From the NCBI GenBank assembly GCA_964354485.1, contig CAYGZY010000168.1, positions 1-19,135 of the forward strand: a stretch of DNA of 19,135 nt, written 5' to 3'. A program made the translations under genes and the position numbers. Below are positions 6,625 through 15,245 of this stretch, piece after piece. The notes beneath the pieces are model-generated. The model made no database searches. It was not told the origin of the DNA and saw only the letters and a list, made by a program, of their open reading frames with translations. How positions within the stretch are numbered: the stretch's first letter is position 1; each line of letters starts with the position of its first letter. The stretch comes from CAYGXH01 sp964354485 (GTDB taxonomy: Bacteria; Bacteroidota; Ignavibacteria; UBA10030; SZUA-254).

Positions 6625-6654
6625 TAACTGAATCCCTTAAATTATATGAACCGT

Positions 6655-7200
6655 TTATTCGGGGAGAGGTTTTTCCTGATACCAGCGGAAATCGTAAAAA
6701 GCAAAGAAAAATCCGGCAATAACCGCAGCGATACAAATCATCATCCCAAGAATAAACACAATATCCGCAATCGGTTCCGCGCTCTCAAGATTTCCGGACA
6801 GGAGCCAGTTCCAGTCATGAATCAGTCCCTTCCCGATAAGATGAAGTCGACGGTAGGGTGCATCCCTGATGTAGATGCTGACATTGATTAAACTTTCACC
6901 AAGCCAGAATCCGCCGTAGTATGCATGTGAGCGGTTCTGACGCCATGTAACAATCAACAATGCAAGCGGCACGAGGCATTGGAAGAGAGATCCGCCAAGG
7001 AAATGCATCCATCGGCCGAAGATATTGAAAAAGAAATGACCTGCTTCGTGGATGTAAAGATTGATAATGTCGAGAATCCAGATGATGACGGCGGGACGGA
7101 ACGCCGGCGACGTCGGATCATATTTAACTGCCAGAAAATAGACAAGGTAGGAAAGATAAGCGAGGAGTATGAGTTTTAGAACAAGCCAGATATGCTTCAT
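6655..7200 (-). CDS. Integral membrane protein with HEAGH metalloprotease-like motif
   Basis: 181 residues with about four hydrophobic segments (about 4-25, 36-50, 72-86 and 144-168). H51-E-A-G-H55 lies at the end of the second, within NLYIHEAGHFFF, and a later GLIHDWNWLL (H128-D129) could supply the third metal ligand. An HExxH placed in or at a membrane helix recalls M50-type intramembrane metalloproteases, but the protein is short, and I do not see the NPDG-type motif of site-2 proteases. I know similar uncharacterised proteins in this branch with the HEAGH plus HDW pattern. It starts 33 nt after the end of the Lon-like gene on the same strand, so co-expression is likely. Either a small membrane peptidase or a metal-binding membrane protein; the gene itself is secure. 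Confidence 0.75.
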   Translation of the reverse strand: MKHIWLVLKLILLAYLSYLVYFLAVKYDPTSPAFRPAVIIWILDIINLYIHEAGHFFFNIFGRWMHFLGGSLFQCLVPLALLIVTWRQNRSHAYYGGFWLGESLINVSIYIRDAPYRRLHLIGKGLIHDWNWLLSGNLESAEPIADIVFILGMMICIAAVIAGFFFAFYDFRWYQEKPLPE

Positions 7201-7233
7201 GGAATCCGCAGTTGATGTGTGGCAGATATTTGC

Positions 7234-9669
7234 TTATGAAACCATAAGCTCTCTCCAGTGCCTGGCGTACTGCGTCAGTGTTTCATTGACTTTTTCGTGG
7301 AGGGTACCTTTTTCGAATGATCCGTCGGTCAGTTTTTTTCCTGCTTTCATATCGGTGAGAATTTCGAGTCCCTCGTCGATAGTCCTGATGGCATAAACGT
7401 GAAACATTTTATTCTTCACGGCTTCGACGACATCCTTGCGGAGCATGAGATCGTTCACATTCTGATGGGGAATGAGGGCGCCCTGAGATCCTGTCAGCCC
7501 GCGGCGTGAGCAGATGTCGAAGAATCCCTCAATTTTCTGATTAATGCCGCCGATCGGTTGAATTTCACCCTTCTGGTTGACGGAGCCGGTGACTGCGATC
7601 GACTGTTTGAGCGGTATTTTTGACAGGCTTGAGAGAATTGCATAGATCTCGGTCGATGAAGCGCTGTCGCCGTCGACGCCTCCGTAGTTTTGTTCAAATG
7701 TTATGCTCGCATTCATTGCGAGAGGTTTATTATGGGCATAGAGTCCGTGTAAGTACCCGCTGATAATGAGGACTCCTTTATTGTGCAGGGGGCCGCTCAT
7801 TTCTGCTTCACGTTCGATGTTGATGATCCCCTGGCGCCCGATTGAAGTTTGCGCAGTAATTCGGGAGGGAATGCCGAAAGCGTACTCCCGCATGTCGAGA
7901 ACGGATAGGCCGTTGATCTGTCCGACAACGGTTTTTTCGGTATCGATCATAATAGTCCCGTCGTGGATCAGTTCCTTCGTTTTCTCTTCGACCAGTTTGA
8001 TGCGTTCGATTTTTTCGTCGATAGCCTTCTGAACATGCGCACCGGTAACGCGGCCGTTTTTATCGGCGGCTGCCCAGTAATTCGCTTCCCGCACAATATC
8101 TGCAATGATGTTGAAGCGTGTAGAGAGTTTATTCTGTCGTCCGGCGAGTCGTACGCCGTGTTCTATGACTGCCGAGAGGCCGGTTTTATCGAACGGCCGG
8201 AGCTTTTCATCATCACATATCATCTTGATGAATTGAACGTACTTTTCCACCGACTCCCGGTGCTTCGGCATCTCCGTGTCAAAATCCGCACGGACCTTGA
8301 AGATTTTTTTGAAATCATCATCCTGGTCGTACAAGAAAAAGTATATGAACGCATCGCCGAGCATGACGATTTTCACGTCGATTTCGATCGGCTCGGGTTT
8401 AAAAGCGGAGCTTGTTCCGAAAATTCCCGACTCCATCGGCTGTATTTCAAGGAGTCCGTTGCGAAGCGTTCGTTTCAGCGTGTGCCAGACACCCGGTTCG
8501 ACGAGTGCATCGATCGCATTGATGACGAGGAAACCGCCGTTGGCGCGGAGAAGCGAACCGGCTTTGATGAGTGTAAAATCTGTTCTCCAGACGCCGTTTT
8601 TGTCGACTTCGCGTTCGATGGTTCCAAAAATATTCTTGAAACGCGGATTTGTTTCGATAACAATGGGCACGCCTTTTGTTTCGGAGTTATCAACGACAAC
8701 ATTCACCATGTATTCCGTGAAGTAATCCTGCTCCTGTTGTACAGGAGCTCCGAGTCCGGGAATCTGCTGTTGTGATTCGTCGCGTGAGCGGAAACGGTTG
8801 AGGTCGCCCATAACGCTTTCCTGAACATCGTCGAGGTACTGATGAAGTTTCGGATTATTGTACTTCTTCCGTATCTCATTGAGATTATCCTTCACAAGAG
8901 GAAGTATGAAGCGGTCTGAAAGCTCCTGGAGCGATTCCTTGGCTTTTTTTTCAATGTTGCGCAGTTGACGCATCATGAGTTCCATCTGTCCCTCGAGTTG
9001 CGTGCGTTCCTTCATCAACTGTTCCACCTGTTCTTTCGAGACCTTGCCTTCCTTCACGAGTGTGTCGAACTGCTCGAATGTTATCGGCTGTCCTTCGTAA
9101 AGAGGAGCGATATCGGGCCGCATTACGGGACCCACCTGTACCTGCACTACTTCAAAACCGCGCTCTTTTACTTTATGCTCGAAATCTTTCAGTACACTGT
9201 GTTGGCGCTCCTGGAAAAATTCCATCACTCTCTTGCGTTCTTCCTTAAACCGCTTGCTATCGAAGACAGCTGGAATATCTCTGAGAAGTTCTTCGACAAA
9301 GTTGTCCATGTCTTCCTGGAACTTCACACCCTCGCCGGCCGGCAAGGAAATTAACAAAGGTTGATCGCTGTTCCGGAAGCTGTGAACGTAGCACTTATCT
9401 TCGAGCTGGACCGGTCTGTCCTGAAATTCGTCGAGGAGCCGCTTGATAGTAGTCATACGCCCGGTACCGGAGAATCCGGTGACAAAAACATTGTAGCCGG
9501 TATGTTTCATATTGAGACCAAGACGCAAGGCGCGCAGAGCGCGATCCTGACCTATTATTTCTTTTGATCGCTGAACTTCATCGGTGGTCTTTACTTTCAG
9601 GCAGTCCGGCTCACAATGCCAGCGAAGCTTGGTGTAGGGAACTTCTCTTGGTGGACGTCTTTTTTTCAT
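7234..9669 (-). CDS. Lon-like ATP-dependent protease, AAA_32/LonB-type
   Basis: 811 residues, the usual size for the AAA_32 plus Lon-protease family. The P-loop region is G65-F-S-G-T-G70-R71-M-T, with Arg where a classic Walker A has Lys; from memory this is common in the family. A Walker B-like strand is NGGFLVINAIDAL. A charged, helical stretch (about 140-290, KERKRVMEFFQERQ onward) is probably a coiled coil inserted in the AAA part. The C-terminal protease domain has catalytic Ser669 in GVDGDSASS and Lys712 in GGINQKIEGFF; the 43-residue spacing equals that of Ser679 and Lys722 in E. coli Lon. It should degrade damaged or regulatory proteins in the cytoplasm. It follows rodA after 79 nt and has its own promoter candidate. 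The large plus-strand frames inside it are antisense shadows. Confidence 0.93.
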   Translation of the reverse strand: MKKRRPPREVPYTKLRWHCEPDCLKVKTTDEVQRSKEIIGQDRALRALRLGLNMKHTGYNVFVTGFSGTGRMTTIKRLLDEFQDRPVQLEDKCYVHSFRNSDQPLLISLPAGEGVKFQEDMDNFVEELLRDIPAVFDSKRFKEERKRVMEFFQERQHSVLKDFEHKVKERGFEVVQVQVGPVMRPDIAPLYEGQPITFEQFDTLVKEGKVSKEQVEQLMKERTQLEGQMELMMRQLRNIEKKAKESLQELSDRFILPLVKDNLNEIRKKYNNPKLHQYLDDVQESVMGDLNRFRSRDESQQQIPGLGAPVQQEQDYFTEYMVNVVVDNSETKGVPIVIETNPRFKNIFGTIEREVDKNGVWRTDFTLIKAGSLLRANGGFLVINAIDALVEPGVWHTLKRTLRNGLLEIQPMESGIFGTSSAFKPEPIEIDVKIVMLGDAFIYFFLYDQDDDFKKIFKVRADFDTEMPKHRESVEKYVQFIKMICDDEKLRPFDKTGLSAVIEHGVRLAGRQNKLSTRFNIIADIVREANYWAAADKNGRVTGAHVQKAIDEKIERIKLVEEKTKELIHDGTIMIDTEKTVVGQINGLSVLDMREYAFGIPSRITAQTSIGRQGIINIEREAEMSGPLHNKGVLIISGYLHGLYAHNKPLAMNASITFEQNYGGVDGDSASSTEIYAILSSLSKIPLKQSIAVTGSVNQKGEIQPIGGINQKIEGFFDICSRRGLTGSQGALIPHQNVNDLMLRKDVVEAVKNKMFHVYAIRTIDEGLEILTDMKAGKKLTDGSFEKGTLHEKVNETLTQYARHWRELMVS

Positions 9670-9713
9670 AAATATACTTTTTATAATAGTGTAATAATGA
9701 ACAGATCCTACAG

Positions 9714-9742
9714 AAGATAAGAACGATAAAGGGAAATGGCAA
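9714..9742 (-). promoter_or_regulatory. Candidate promoter for the Lon-like gene
   Basis: On the minus strand, TTGCCA (9742-9737), 17 nt and TATCTT (9719-9714) lie in the rodA-lon gap, about 45 nt before the ATG at 9669. This would let the protease be expressed apart from the cell-shape operon. Pattern match only. Confidence 0.4.
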
Positions 9743-9748
9743 ATGGAA

Positions 9749-10969
9749 TCAGTACTCTTTCCTGTTCGCGTACATATTGAGCAGTAAACCTGCCATGATC
9801 ATGTTTGTCATCAGGTGTGAACCGCCATAGCTGATGAACGGCAGAGGCACACCGATGACGGGCAGGATACCCATCGACATTCCTATGTTGATCACCATGT
9901 GCGTGCTCAGTACCGCAACGATCCCTATGGCTACAAGACTTGCATATCGGTTTTTCACCATAGCTGCAATCTGCACACCGCGGACCAGAAGCAGTGTCAT
10001 AAGCAGGAGAATGGCGAAAGCGCCCATGAATCCGAACTCTTCTCCTGGAACACAGTAAATGAAATCGGTCCACTGCGCAGGTATGAAGTTCAGCTGGGTC
10101 TGAGATCCACGGAGAAATCCTTTCCCGAATACTCCGCCCGATCCGATCGCTATCTGTGACTGGATGACGTTGTATCCGGCACCGCGAGGATCCGCCTCGG
10201 GATTGAGAAAACTGAGGATTCTGTTCTGCTGGTGTAAGGCGAGAGTGCTGAAGATGAACTGAACAGATACGCCAAGAAGGACTGTACCTGAAAACACTAA
10301 TGCAGACAGAAGTCGATTCTCACGGAGCAGAAAAAGTAATAGGAGAGTTGCTCCGACGACGATGACAAACGGCGTGGTTCCGAACAGTGTCGCTACAACT
10401 GCTGCAGCCGGAGCGATGAGGGTGAGCATGAGAAAATTTGATGCGCCTGCCCAGTAAAGTATTATTGCCAGCATTCCGAGGTAGATAATCGCAGTACCAA
10501 CGTCGGGCTGGAGGGCGATCAGAAAAACTGGGAGTAGGACAAAACCGAATGTTACTGCGAGATTCTTCAGCTTGCGGAGATGCACCTGCGGATCCGACAG
10601 GTATGTCGCAAGCGCGAGGATAGTCGTCACTTTCACCAGCTCTGAAGGCTGGAGACCCAGTCCGGCTATGCCGAACCAGCTGCGTGATCCTGCAACCATT
10701 TTCCCTGCGCCGAGTACGCCGATGAGGAGAAGAATGGAAATCCCGTAGAGTGGATAAGATAGAAGCTGCAGCGATCGGAACGGAATAAAAATCAGGATAG
10801 TCATAAGGAGAGTACCGATGCCTACCCACATCAGTTGCCGGTTGAAGTACAGCGAAGCCGCAGCGTCGTACGTTGCACTGTATACCGATGCAACACCCAC
10901 GGCAACAAGAAATATAACCGGCACAATTGTCTTGTAGTCGAGGTTATCCTTGAACCAGGAATCAATCAT
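9749..10969 (-). CDS. rodA: RodA, SEDS peptidoglycan glycosyltransferase
   Basis: 406 residues from the ATG at 10969 (MIDSWFKDNLDYKT), chosen over a longer frame starting at 11011 because AGGAGG stands just upstream, inside the end of mrdA; the two genes overlap by 8 nt. About ten membrane segments. Family motifs: SWFGIAGLGLQPSELVK, ALQPDVGTA, AGYNVIQSQIAIGSGG, QTQLNFIPAQWTDFI and PLPFISYGGS. Asp302 in WTDFI corresponds to the essential Asp262 of E. coli RodA. RodA polymerises lipid II into glycan strands in the inner membrane and works with PBP2, encoded directly upstream. It is the last gene of the mreB-mreC-mreD-mrdA-rodA set, with translation coupled to mrdA. A short gap (79 nt) separates it from the Lon-like gene. 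Confidence 0.96.
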   Translation of the reverse strand: MIDSWFKDNLDYKTIVPVIFLVAVGVASVYSATYDAAASLYFNRQLMWVGIGTLLMTILIFIPFRSLQLLSYPLYGISILLLIGVLGAGKMVAGSRSWFGIAGLGLQPSELVKVTTILALATYLSDPQVHLRKLKNLAVTFGFVLLPVFLIALQPDVGTAIIYLGMLAIILYWAGASNFLMLTLIAPAAAVVATLFGTTPFVIVVGATLLLLFLLRENRLLSALVFSGTVLLGVSVQFIFSTLALHQQNRILSFLNPEADPRGAGYNVIQSQIAIGSGGVFGKGFLRGSQTQLNFIPAQWTDFIYCVPGEEFGFMGAFAILLLMTLLLVRGVQIAAMVKNRYASLVAIGIVAVLSTHMVINIGMSMGILPVIGVPLPFISYGGSHLMTNMIMAGLLLNMYANRKEY

Positions 10970-12788
10970 TCCTTTCCTCCTGCGCCGTTGTGTCGTCTTC
11001 CGCCTGTACACTCACGAACCTGCTGTCGCGGATGATTTTACCGTAGAGGTACCGCTCGATGCATAATCCGGCGATCGGCGCCGCGAAAGAACCGCCGTAT
11101 CCGACATTCTCGATGAGAACACAAATCGCGATCTTCGGATTTTCCACCGGCGCGAAGCCAATAAACCAGGCATGGTCTTTTCGCTGGGGCGTCTGTGCGG
11201 TTCCGGTCTTGCCGCAAACGGAAATTTTCTGCACTCGTGCCGCACCACCCGTTCCTCCGGTTTCATTAACGCATCGGTACATTCCTTCGCGGATAATGTC
11301 CCATACGCGGTCGGAAATGTTGAGCTTCCGGGTTTCAACTGGAACCGGAGTCATCTCTCCGTCTTTTTTATTTTTTATTTTCCGGACTGTGTGCAGATTG
11401 TGAAAATAACCTTTGTTGGCGATAATTGCCGCATAATTTGCCATTTGAACGGGAGAAACGCCAAGTTCCCCCTGACCGATGCTGAGATTCAGAAGGTAAC
11501 CCTGGGTCCATTTTCCCTTTCCGTATTTCCGGTCGAAATATTCCTCAGATGGCAACAGACCGGAATTTTCCTCCAGTATGTCTATTCCCGTCACCGTGCC
11601 GAATCCAAATTCCCTCCCGTATCGTGTCCAGAAATCGAATCCGGTTTTAAGCATCAGTTGATAGAAAAAAACGTTGCACGATTTCTGGATTGCTTCGACG
11701 ACGTTCGTTGACCCGTGAACATGAAGATCATGGAATTGTCTGCTCCCGAAACGGTATACTCCGGCACACTGTACTCTCCACTGCGTGCCAATGATTCCCT
11801 CCTCGATGGCGGCAGCGGCGAGTACCATCTTGAAAGTTGAACCGGGAGGATAGCGGGTGAGAGTTGCCCGATTGAACAGGGGTTTGTTCTCATCGGTGTT
11901 CAGAGCCTTCCATATTTCCGGAGGGGTCACACTGCTGAAATGCGAGAGATCGTAATCCGGCTTGCTGACCATCGCAAGCACACTGCCGTCGGCGGGGTCG
12001 AGCGCAACAACCGCTCCGCGTTTATCCGCCATGAGAGATTCCGCGAACGACTGTAAACCTCCATCAAGTGCGAGGTAAAGGTCGTCTCCCTCACGGACCG
12101 CGATGTCCTTTTCTCCTCCAAGGTACTTCCCGAGCATTTGCCCGAGAGCATTTACCGTGATCAGCTCGTATCCCTTCTCACCGCGGAGGTAGCGTTCGTA
12201 GGCAGCCTCAAGCCCGGCTGCGCCGATGTCGTCGCCCGGTTTGTACTCGTTTCTCATTTCGAGAAGCTGCTGATCCGATATTTCTGTTGTGTATCCGAGC
12301 AGGTGAGTTGCCCTTGCTGCCGTCGGGTAAAATCGTTTTGATTCTACCTGATAATCTACCCCGTGGAGTTTTTCGATATTTTCCTGAAGAATGGAAAGTG
12401 TCCGGAAATCGATGTCTCTTTTAATTTTTACCGGAACAAACCTGTTGTATTGTATCCCCCTTGCGATTTTTTCTTTAATTATTGCTGTATCAAGGTTAAG
12501 AATTGCCGAAAGAAGTGGTATTCTCTCAGCCCGGAATTCTGCAGGAAGAACCGTGATGCTGTAAGACGGACGGTTATCGACGATAAGCTGACCGTTTCTG
12601 TCAAATATCAGTCCGCGGATCGGGTCGCGCGGGATCTTACGAATGCTGTTCTCTTCCGACCTCTTTCCGTAGAGGTCGGAGTAAAGAAATTGAAGCTGAA
12701 TTAATCGGCCAAGGAAGATGCTGAATATAATGATGATACCGGCGAAGAAAACAGACTTGCGGGACGACAGTTCGGAGTATTCAGCCAT
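10962..12788 (-). CDS. mrdA: Penicillin-binding protein 2, elongasome transpeptidase
   Basis: 608 residues from the ATG at 12788, one base after the mreD stop; an in-frame TTG at 12818 would overlap mreD and is less likely. One N-terminal membrane helix (about 13-33), then the PBP dimerisation domain (RDPIRGLIFDRNGQ, RFYPTAARATHLLGY) and the transpeptidase domain. The active-site triads are visible: S317-T-F-K in PPGSTFK, S370-C-N in KSCNVF and K527-T-G in CGKTGTAQ. It crosslinks peptidoglycan in the periplasm during lateral wall growth and activates RodA. All catalytic residues are present, and the length matches E. coli PBP2 (633). mrdA sits between mreD and rodA, as in other Bacteroidota. 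The protein is a target of beta-lactams such as mecillinam in the family. Confidence 0.96.
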   Translation of the reverse strand: MAEYSELSSRKSVFFAGIIIIFSIFLGRLIQLQFLYSDLYGKRSEENSIRKIPRDPIRGLIFDRNGQLIVDNRPSYSITVLPAEFRAERIPLLSAILNLDTAIIKEKIARGIQYNRFVPVKIKRDIDFRTLSILQENIEKLHGVDYQVESKRFYPTAARATHLLGYTTEISDQQLLEMRNEYKPGDDIGAAGLEAAYERYLRGEKGYELITVNALGQMLGKYLGGEKDIAVREGDDLYLALDGGLQSFAESLMADKRGAVVALDPADGSVLAMVSKPDYDLSHFSSVTPPEIWKALNTDENKPLFNRATLTRYPPGSTFKMVLAAAAIEEGIIGTQWRVQCAGVYRFGSRQFHDLHVHGSTNVVEAIQKSCNVFFYQLMLKTGFDFWTRYGREFGFGTVTGIDILEENSGLLPSEEYFDRKYGKGKWTQGYLLNLSIGQGELGVSPVQMANYAAIIANKGYFHNLHTVRKIKNKKDGEMTPVPVETRKLNISDRVWDIIREGMYRCVNETGGTGGAARVQKISVCGKTGTAQTPQRKDHAWFIGFAPVENPKIAICVLIENVGYGGSFAAPIAGLCIERYLYGKIIRDSRFVSVQAEDDTTAQEERND

Positions 12789-12789
12789 A

Positions 12790-13275
12790 CTAGAGAGACA
12801 GTTTTCTGGAAAAAACAAACATGGGCAATAATGTAAGGGCGGCAGTGTAGAACGTGGTTGCTAAGCCAATCTGAAATATGGCTTTCAGTACCGTAACCTC
12901 GCTCCCTAAGGTGAATACCGTGAAGTAAACTGTGTTATGTATGAAGGAAACAATAAGAACGACGAGCACAAAGCGGTAACTGCCGAGAGAAATGAGCGCT
13001 TTATTCTCTCCATAGAAGTAACCGGCGGCGAATCCAACGACTGTCTTCGATAACGCCGACAATCCGATGAAATTACCGACGGCGAAGTCGAAGATCAACC
13101 CGATGCAGAATCCCCATATCGTTGCAGGAATCTGGCCTTTCTGAAGCGCGATGTAAACAATCCAGATCGTCAGGATGTCAGGCGTGATTCCCTCGAGGGA
13201 GAGAAGAGATGCAGTCTCGATCTGGATTACAATGAAAATAAGTGAGATAAAGAGATATTTTACGTGCTTCCACAT
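12790..13275 (-). CDS. mreD: MreD, rod shape-determining membrane protein
   Basis: 161 residues and strongly hydrophobic, with about five membrane segments, typical of MreD (about 160-170). The recognisable family parts are near GITPDILTIWIVYIALQKG and GFCIGLIFDFAVGNFIGLSAL, which match the PD.LL...Y.AL and G...GLI.D......G...L pattern. The ATG overlaps the mreC stop by one base (TAATG), and the TAG stop is one base before the mrdA start, so translation is coupled on both sides. MreD anchors the elongasome in the inner membrane together with MreC. Sequence conservation is low in this family, but position and topology make the call firm. Confidence 0.9.
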   Translation of the reverse strand: MWKHVKYLFISLIFIVIQIETASLLSLEGITPDILTIWIVYIALQKGQIPATIWGFCIGLIFDFAVGNFIGLSALSKTVVGFAAGYFYGENKALISLGSYRFVLVVLIVSFIHNTVYFTVFTLGSEVTVLKAIFQIGLATTFYTAALTLLPMFVFSRKLSL

Positions 13276-14108
13276 TACTTGCTCTTCAATACAGCATCTT
13301 CAAGGGCGGTTTTTTCTGAATCGGCAATCGTGGTAACGACAAAGACCTGCTCAAGAGAAGAAAAATCCACACTGGGAGCTACTTCGATTTCCTTGAAAAG
13401 ATTGCCCGGCTTCTCACTGACTTTCACGACTATCCCGATTTTCACTTCTGGTGGAAAAATTTTGCTGTACTCCGACGTTATAGCAATATCCCCTTCTTTC
13501 ACATCCTGAGTTTTGGGGATGTTTGTCATGAGAAGGCTTGTTCCGCCGTCCCACGCGATGATTCCGTCGATGCGAGTTCTCTGAATCTTGGCACTGGCAC
13601 GAAAATCTTTGTTGAATAGAATCAGTCCGACCGAATAATTTCTGCTGGTAGCAATAATTTTTCCAACTAGTCCCGTCTCACAAATTATCGGCATATCCGG
13701 ACGAACACCGTCGCTTTCACCAACATTGAGCGTTATAGTATTCCGCAGGAGATGCATGTTCTTTCCGATGATATCACCGGCGGCGAGCGTGAAAGAGGTG
13801 TGTTCCTTCAGACCGATCATCGACCTCAGCTTAAGATTTTCCAGACGTGCTTCCCGCAGGCGGTTTACCTCGTCGGAAAGATTGACAGCCAGCTTGCGCA
13901 GGACTTCGTTGTCGCGTTTCAATCCAAATACGTTCGGAACTATGGAAAGCGTGTTCTGAACAAATCCGATCAGGCCAACGGTATAAGAACGTATTGCGTG
14001 AATCTGGGAATTGTTGTTGGAATACAGGAGAATGAATGAAGCAATAACGAAACCGGCGAGGATGAAGTATTCTTTAAACAGTAAGATGATGTTAATCAAT
14101 CGCTGCAT
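13275..14108 (-). CDS. mreC: MreC, periplasmic elongasome scaffold
   Basis: 277 residues. One membrane helix (about 14-30, YFILAGFVIASFILLYS), then a coiled coil at about 60-100 (LKRDNEVLRKLAVNLSDEV and on), then the beta-domain with the MreC signatures NTITLNVGESDGVRPDMPI and GLVGKIIATSRNYSVGLIL. It spans the inner membrane, binds PBP2 in the periplasm and links it to MreB filaments. It follows mreB after 66 nt and overlaps mreD by one base. Length is normal for the family (about 270-370). Nothing unusual was seen. Confidence 0.94.
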   Translation of the reverse strand: MQRLINIILLFKEYFILAGFVIASFILLYSNNNSQIHAIRSYTVGLIGFVQNTLSIVPNVFGLKRDNEVLRKLAVNLSDEVNRLREARLENLKLRSMIGLKEHTSFTLAAGDIIGKNMHLLRNTITLNVGESDGVRPDMPIICETGLVGKIIATSRNYSVGLILFNKDFRASAKIQRTRIDGIIAWDGGTSLLMTNIPKTQDVKEGDIAITSEYSKIFPPEVKIGIVVKVSEKPGNLFKEIEVAPSVDFSSLEQVFVVTTIADSEKTALEDAVLKSK

Positions 14109-14174
14109 AATCGGCCTGCCGCAGGTGAAGCTGTATCAGTCGTACAGTGACTATCAGAATGAACCGTCATTCGT

Positions 14175-15200
14175 TCAGTACCGCTTGCTTTTGGACAGGA
14201 CTTTGTAGTAGTGTCCTAGGTGCTCAAGTACCCGTCCGGTTCCGCGCACGACAGCGGTGAGAGGATCTTCCGCTATGTGAACGGCCAAGCTGGTTTCAAG
14301 ACGAACGCGCTCGTCGAGACCTTTGAGAAGGGCTCCGCCGCCAGAAAGCATTATTCCGCGGTCCAGTATGTCGGCAGAAAGCTCGGGAGGGGTTCGTTCC
14401 AGCGTCAGCTTTATCGCATCGACAATCTGCTGGACTGGTTCGTTCAGGCATTCACGAATTTCCACCGAGCTCGCTTCGGTGGTCTTGGGAATTCCGTTTA
14501 CGAGGTCGCGTCCTTTTACCTGAATAGTTACCTCTTCCTTAAGCGGCATGGCGGATCCGACCTCGCATTTTATGGCTTCCGCCGTGCGTTCGCCGATGAG
14601 GATGTTATGATTTTTCTTGAAGAATTGGATGATTGCATTATTCATTTCGTCGCCGGCAATGCGGACTGATTCCTCGTTCACGATGCCGGAGAGTGCGATA
14701 ACTGCAATTTCAGTTGTCCCGCCGCCGATATCGACGACCATATTGCCTGCCGGGGCATCGACGTCCAGACCGATACCGATAGCGGCTGCCATCGGCTCTG
14801 CGATGAGATGCACTTCTTTGGCGCCCGCATGCTCTGCTGCATCACGAACGGCGCGTTTTTCCACTTCCGTTACTCCGCTCGGTATGGATATGACGATGCG
14901 TCTGCTAGGCAGCCAGTTCGAATGAACTTTCTTGATGAATTCACGTAACATGCCTTCAGCGATTTCAAAGTCGGCGATCACTCCATCCCTCATCGGACGG
15001 ATGGTGCGGATGTCGCGGTGTGTCCGGCCGAGCATTTCACGGGCTTCGTTTCCGATGGCAACGATCCGTTTCGTGTTGCGGTCGAACGCAACAATGGAAG
15101 GTTCATTGAGGACGATCCCTTTTCCCCTCATATGTATGAGGGTGTTCGCCGTACCAAGATCGATTGCTAAGTCTGCAGAGAAGAAAGAAAATAAGCCCAT
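14175..15200 (-). CDS. mreB: MreB, actin-like cell-shape protein
   Basis: 341 residues, standard length. The actin-fold ATP-binding boxes are present: DLGTANTLI near the N-terminus (phosphate 1), DIGGGTTEIAV (phosphate 2) and LSGGGALLKGLDE (adenosine). GLFSFFSADLAIDLG at the start includes the hydrophobic N-terminal end used for membrane contact. It forms filaments under the inner membrane that orient RodA-PBP2 during elongation, so the cell is probably rod-shaped. It starts 45 nt after the end of purH with no clear Shine-Dalgarno sequence. The purH-mreB order is one I know from Bacteroidota. Confidence 0.97.
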   Translation of the reverse strand: MGLFSFFSADLAIDLGTANTLIHMRGKGIVLNEPSIVAFDRNTKRIVAIGNEAREMLGRTHRDIRTIRPMRDGVIADFEIAEGMLREFIKKVHSNWLPSRRIVISIPSGVTEVEKRAVRDAAEHAGAKEVHLIAEPMAAAIGIGLDVDAPAGNMVVDIGGGTTEIAVIALSGIVNEESVRIAGDEMNNAIIQFFKKNHNILIGERTAEAIKCEVGSAMPLKEEVTIQVKGRDLVNGIPKTTEASSVEIRECLNEPVQQIVDAIKLTLERTPPELSADILDRGIMLSGGGALLKGLDERVRLETSLAVHIAEDPLTAVVRGTGRVLEHLGHYYKVLSKSKRY

Positions 15201-15245
15201 GGGAGTTACAAGTTAGTTGAGTATAAAGTGACAGACATACCGTAT

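Larger units (their letters stand above)
6387..6654. other. Convergent intergenic region with REP-like palindromes
   Basis: No gene is supported here. It separates the plus-strand FISUMP gene from the minus-strand HEAGH gene. It holds a small GCCT-tgc-AGGC hairpin (6399-6409), a 26-codon minus-strand open frame (6429-6509) that may be a gene fragment, and two perfect palindromes at 6556-6571 and 6589-6624. Confidence 0.6.

Noticed and set aside
7963..8775. 270-codon plus-strand frame opposite the Lon-like gene
   Set aside because: It is antisense to a well-supported protease gene, and its protein shows no domain or start signal.
9457..9477. P-loop Lys replaced by Arg in the Lon-like protease, possibly a dead ATPase
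   Set aside because: GxxGTGR is, as far as I recall, common in the AAA_32 Lon family, and Ser669/Lys712 are intact, so I do not treat it as a defect.
12789..12818. Longer PBP2 starting at TTG 12818
   Set aside because: It would overlap mreD by 29 nt; the ATG at 12788 directly follows the mreD stop and leaves a normal PBP2 N-terminus.
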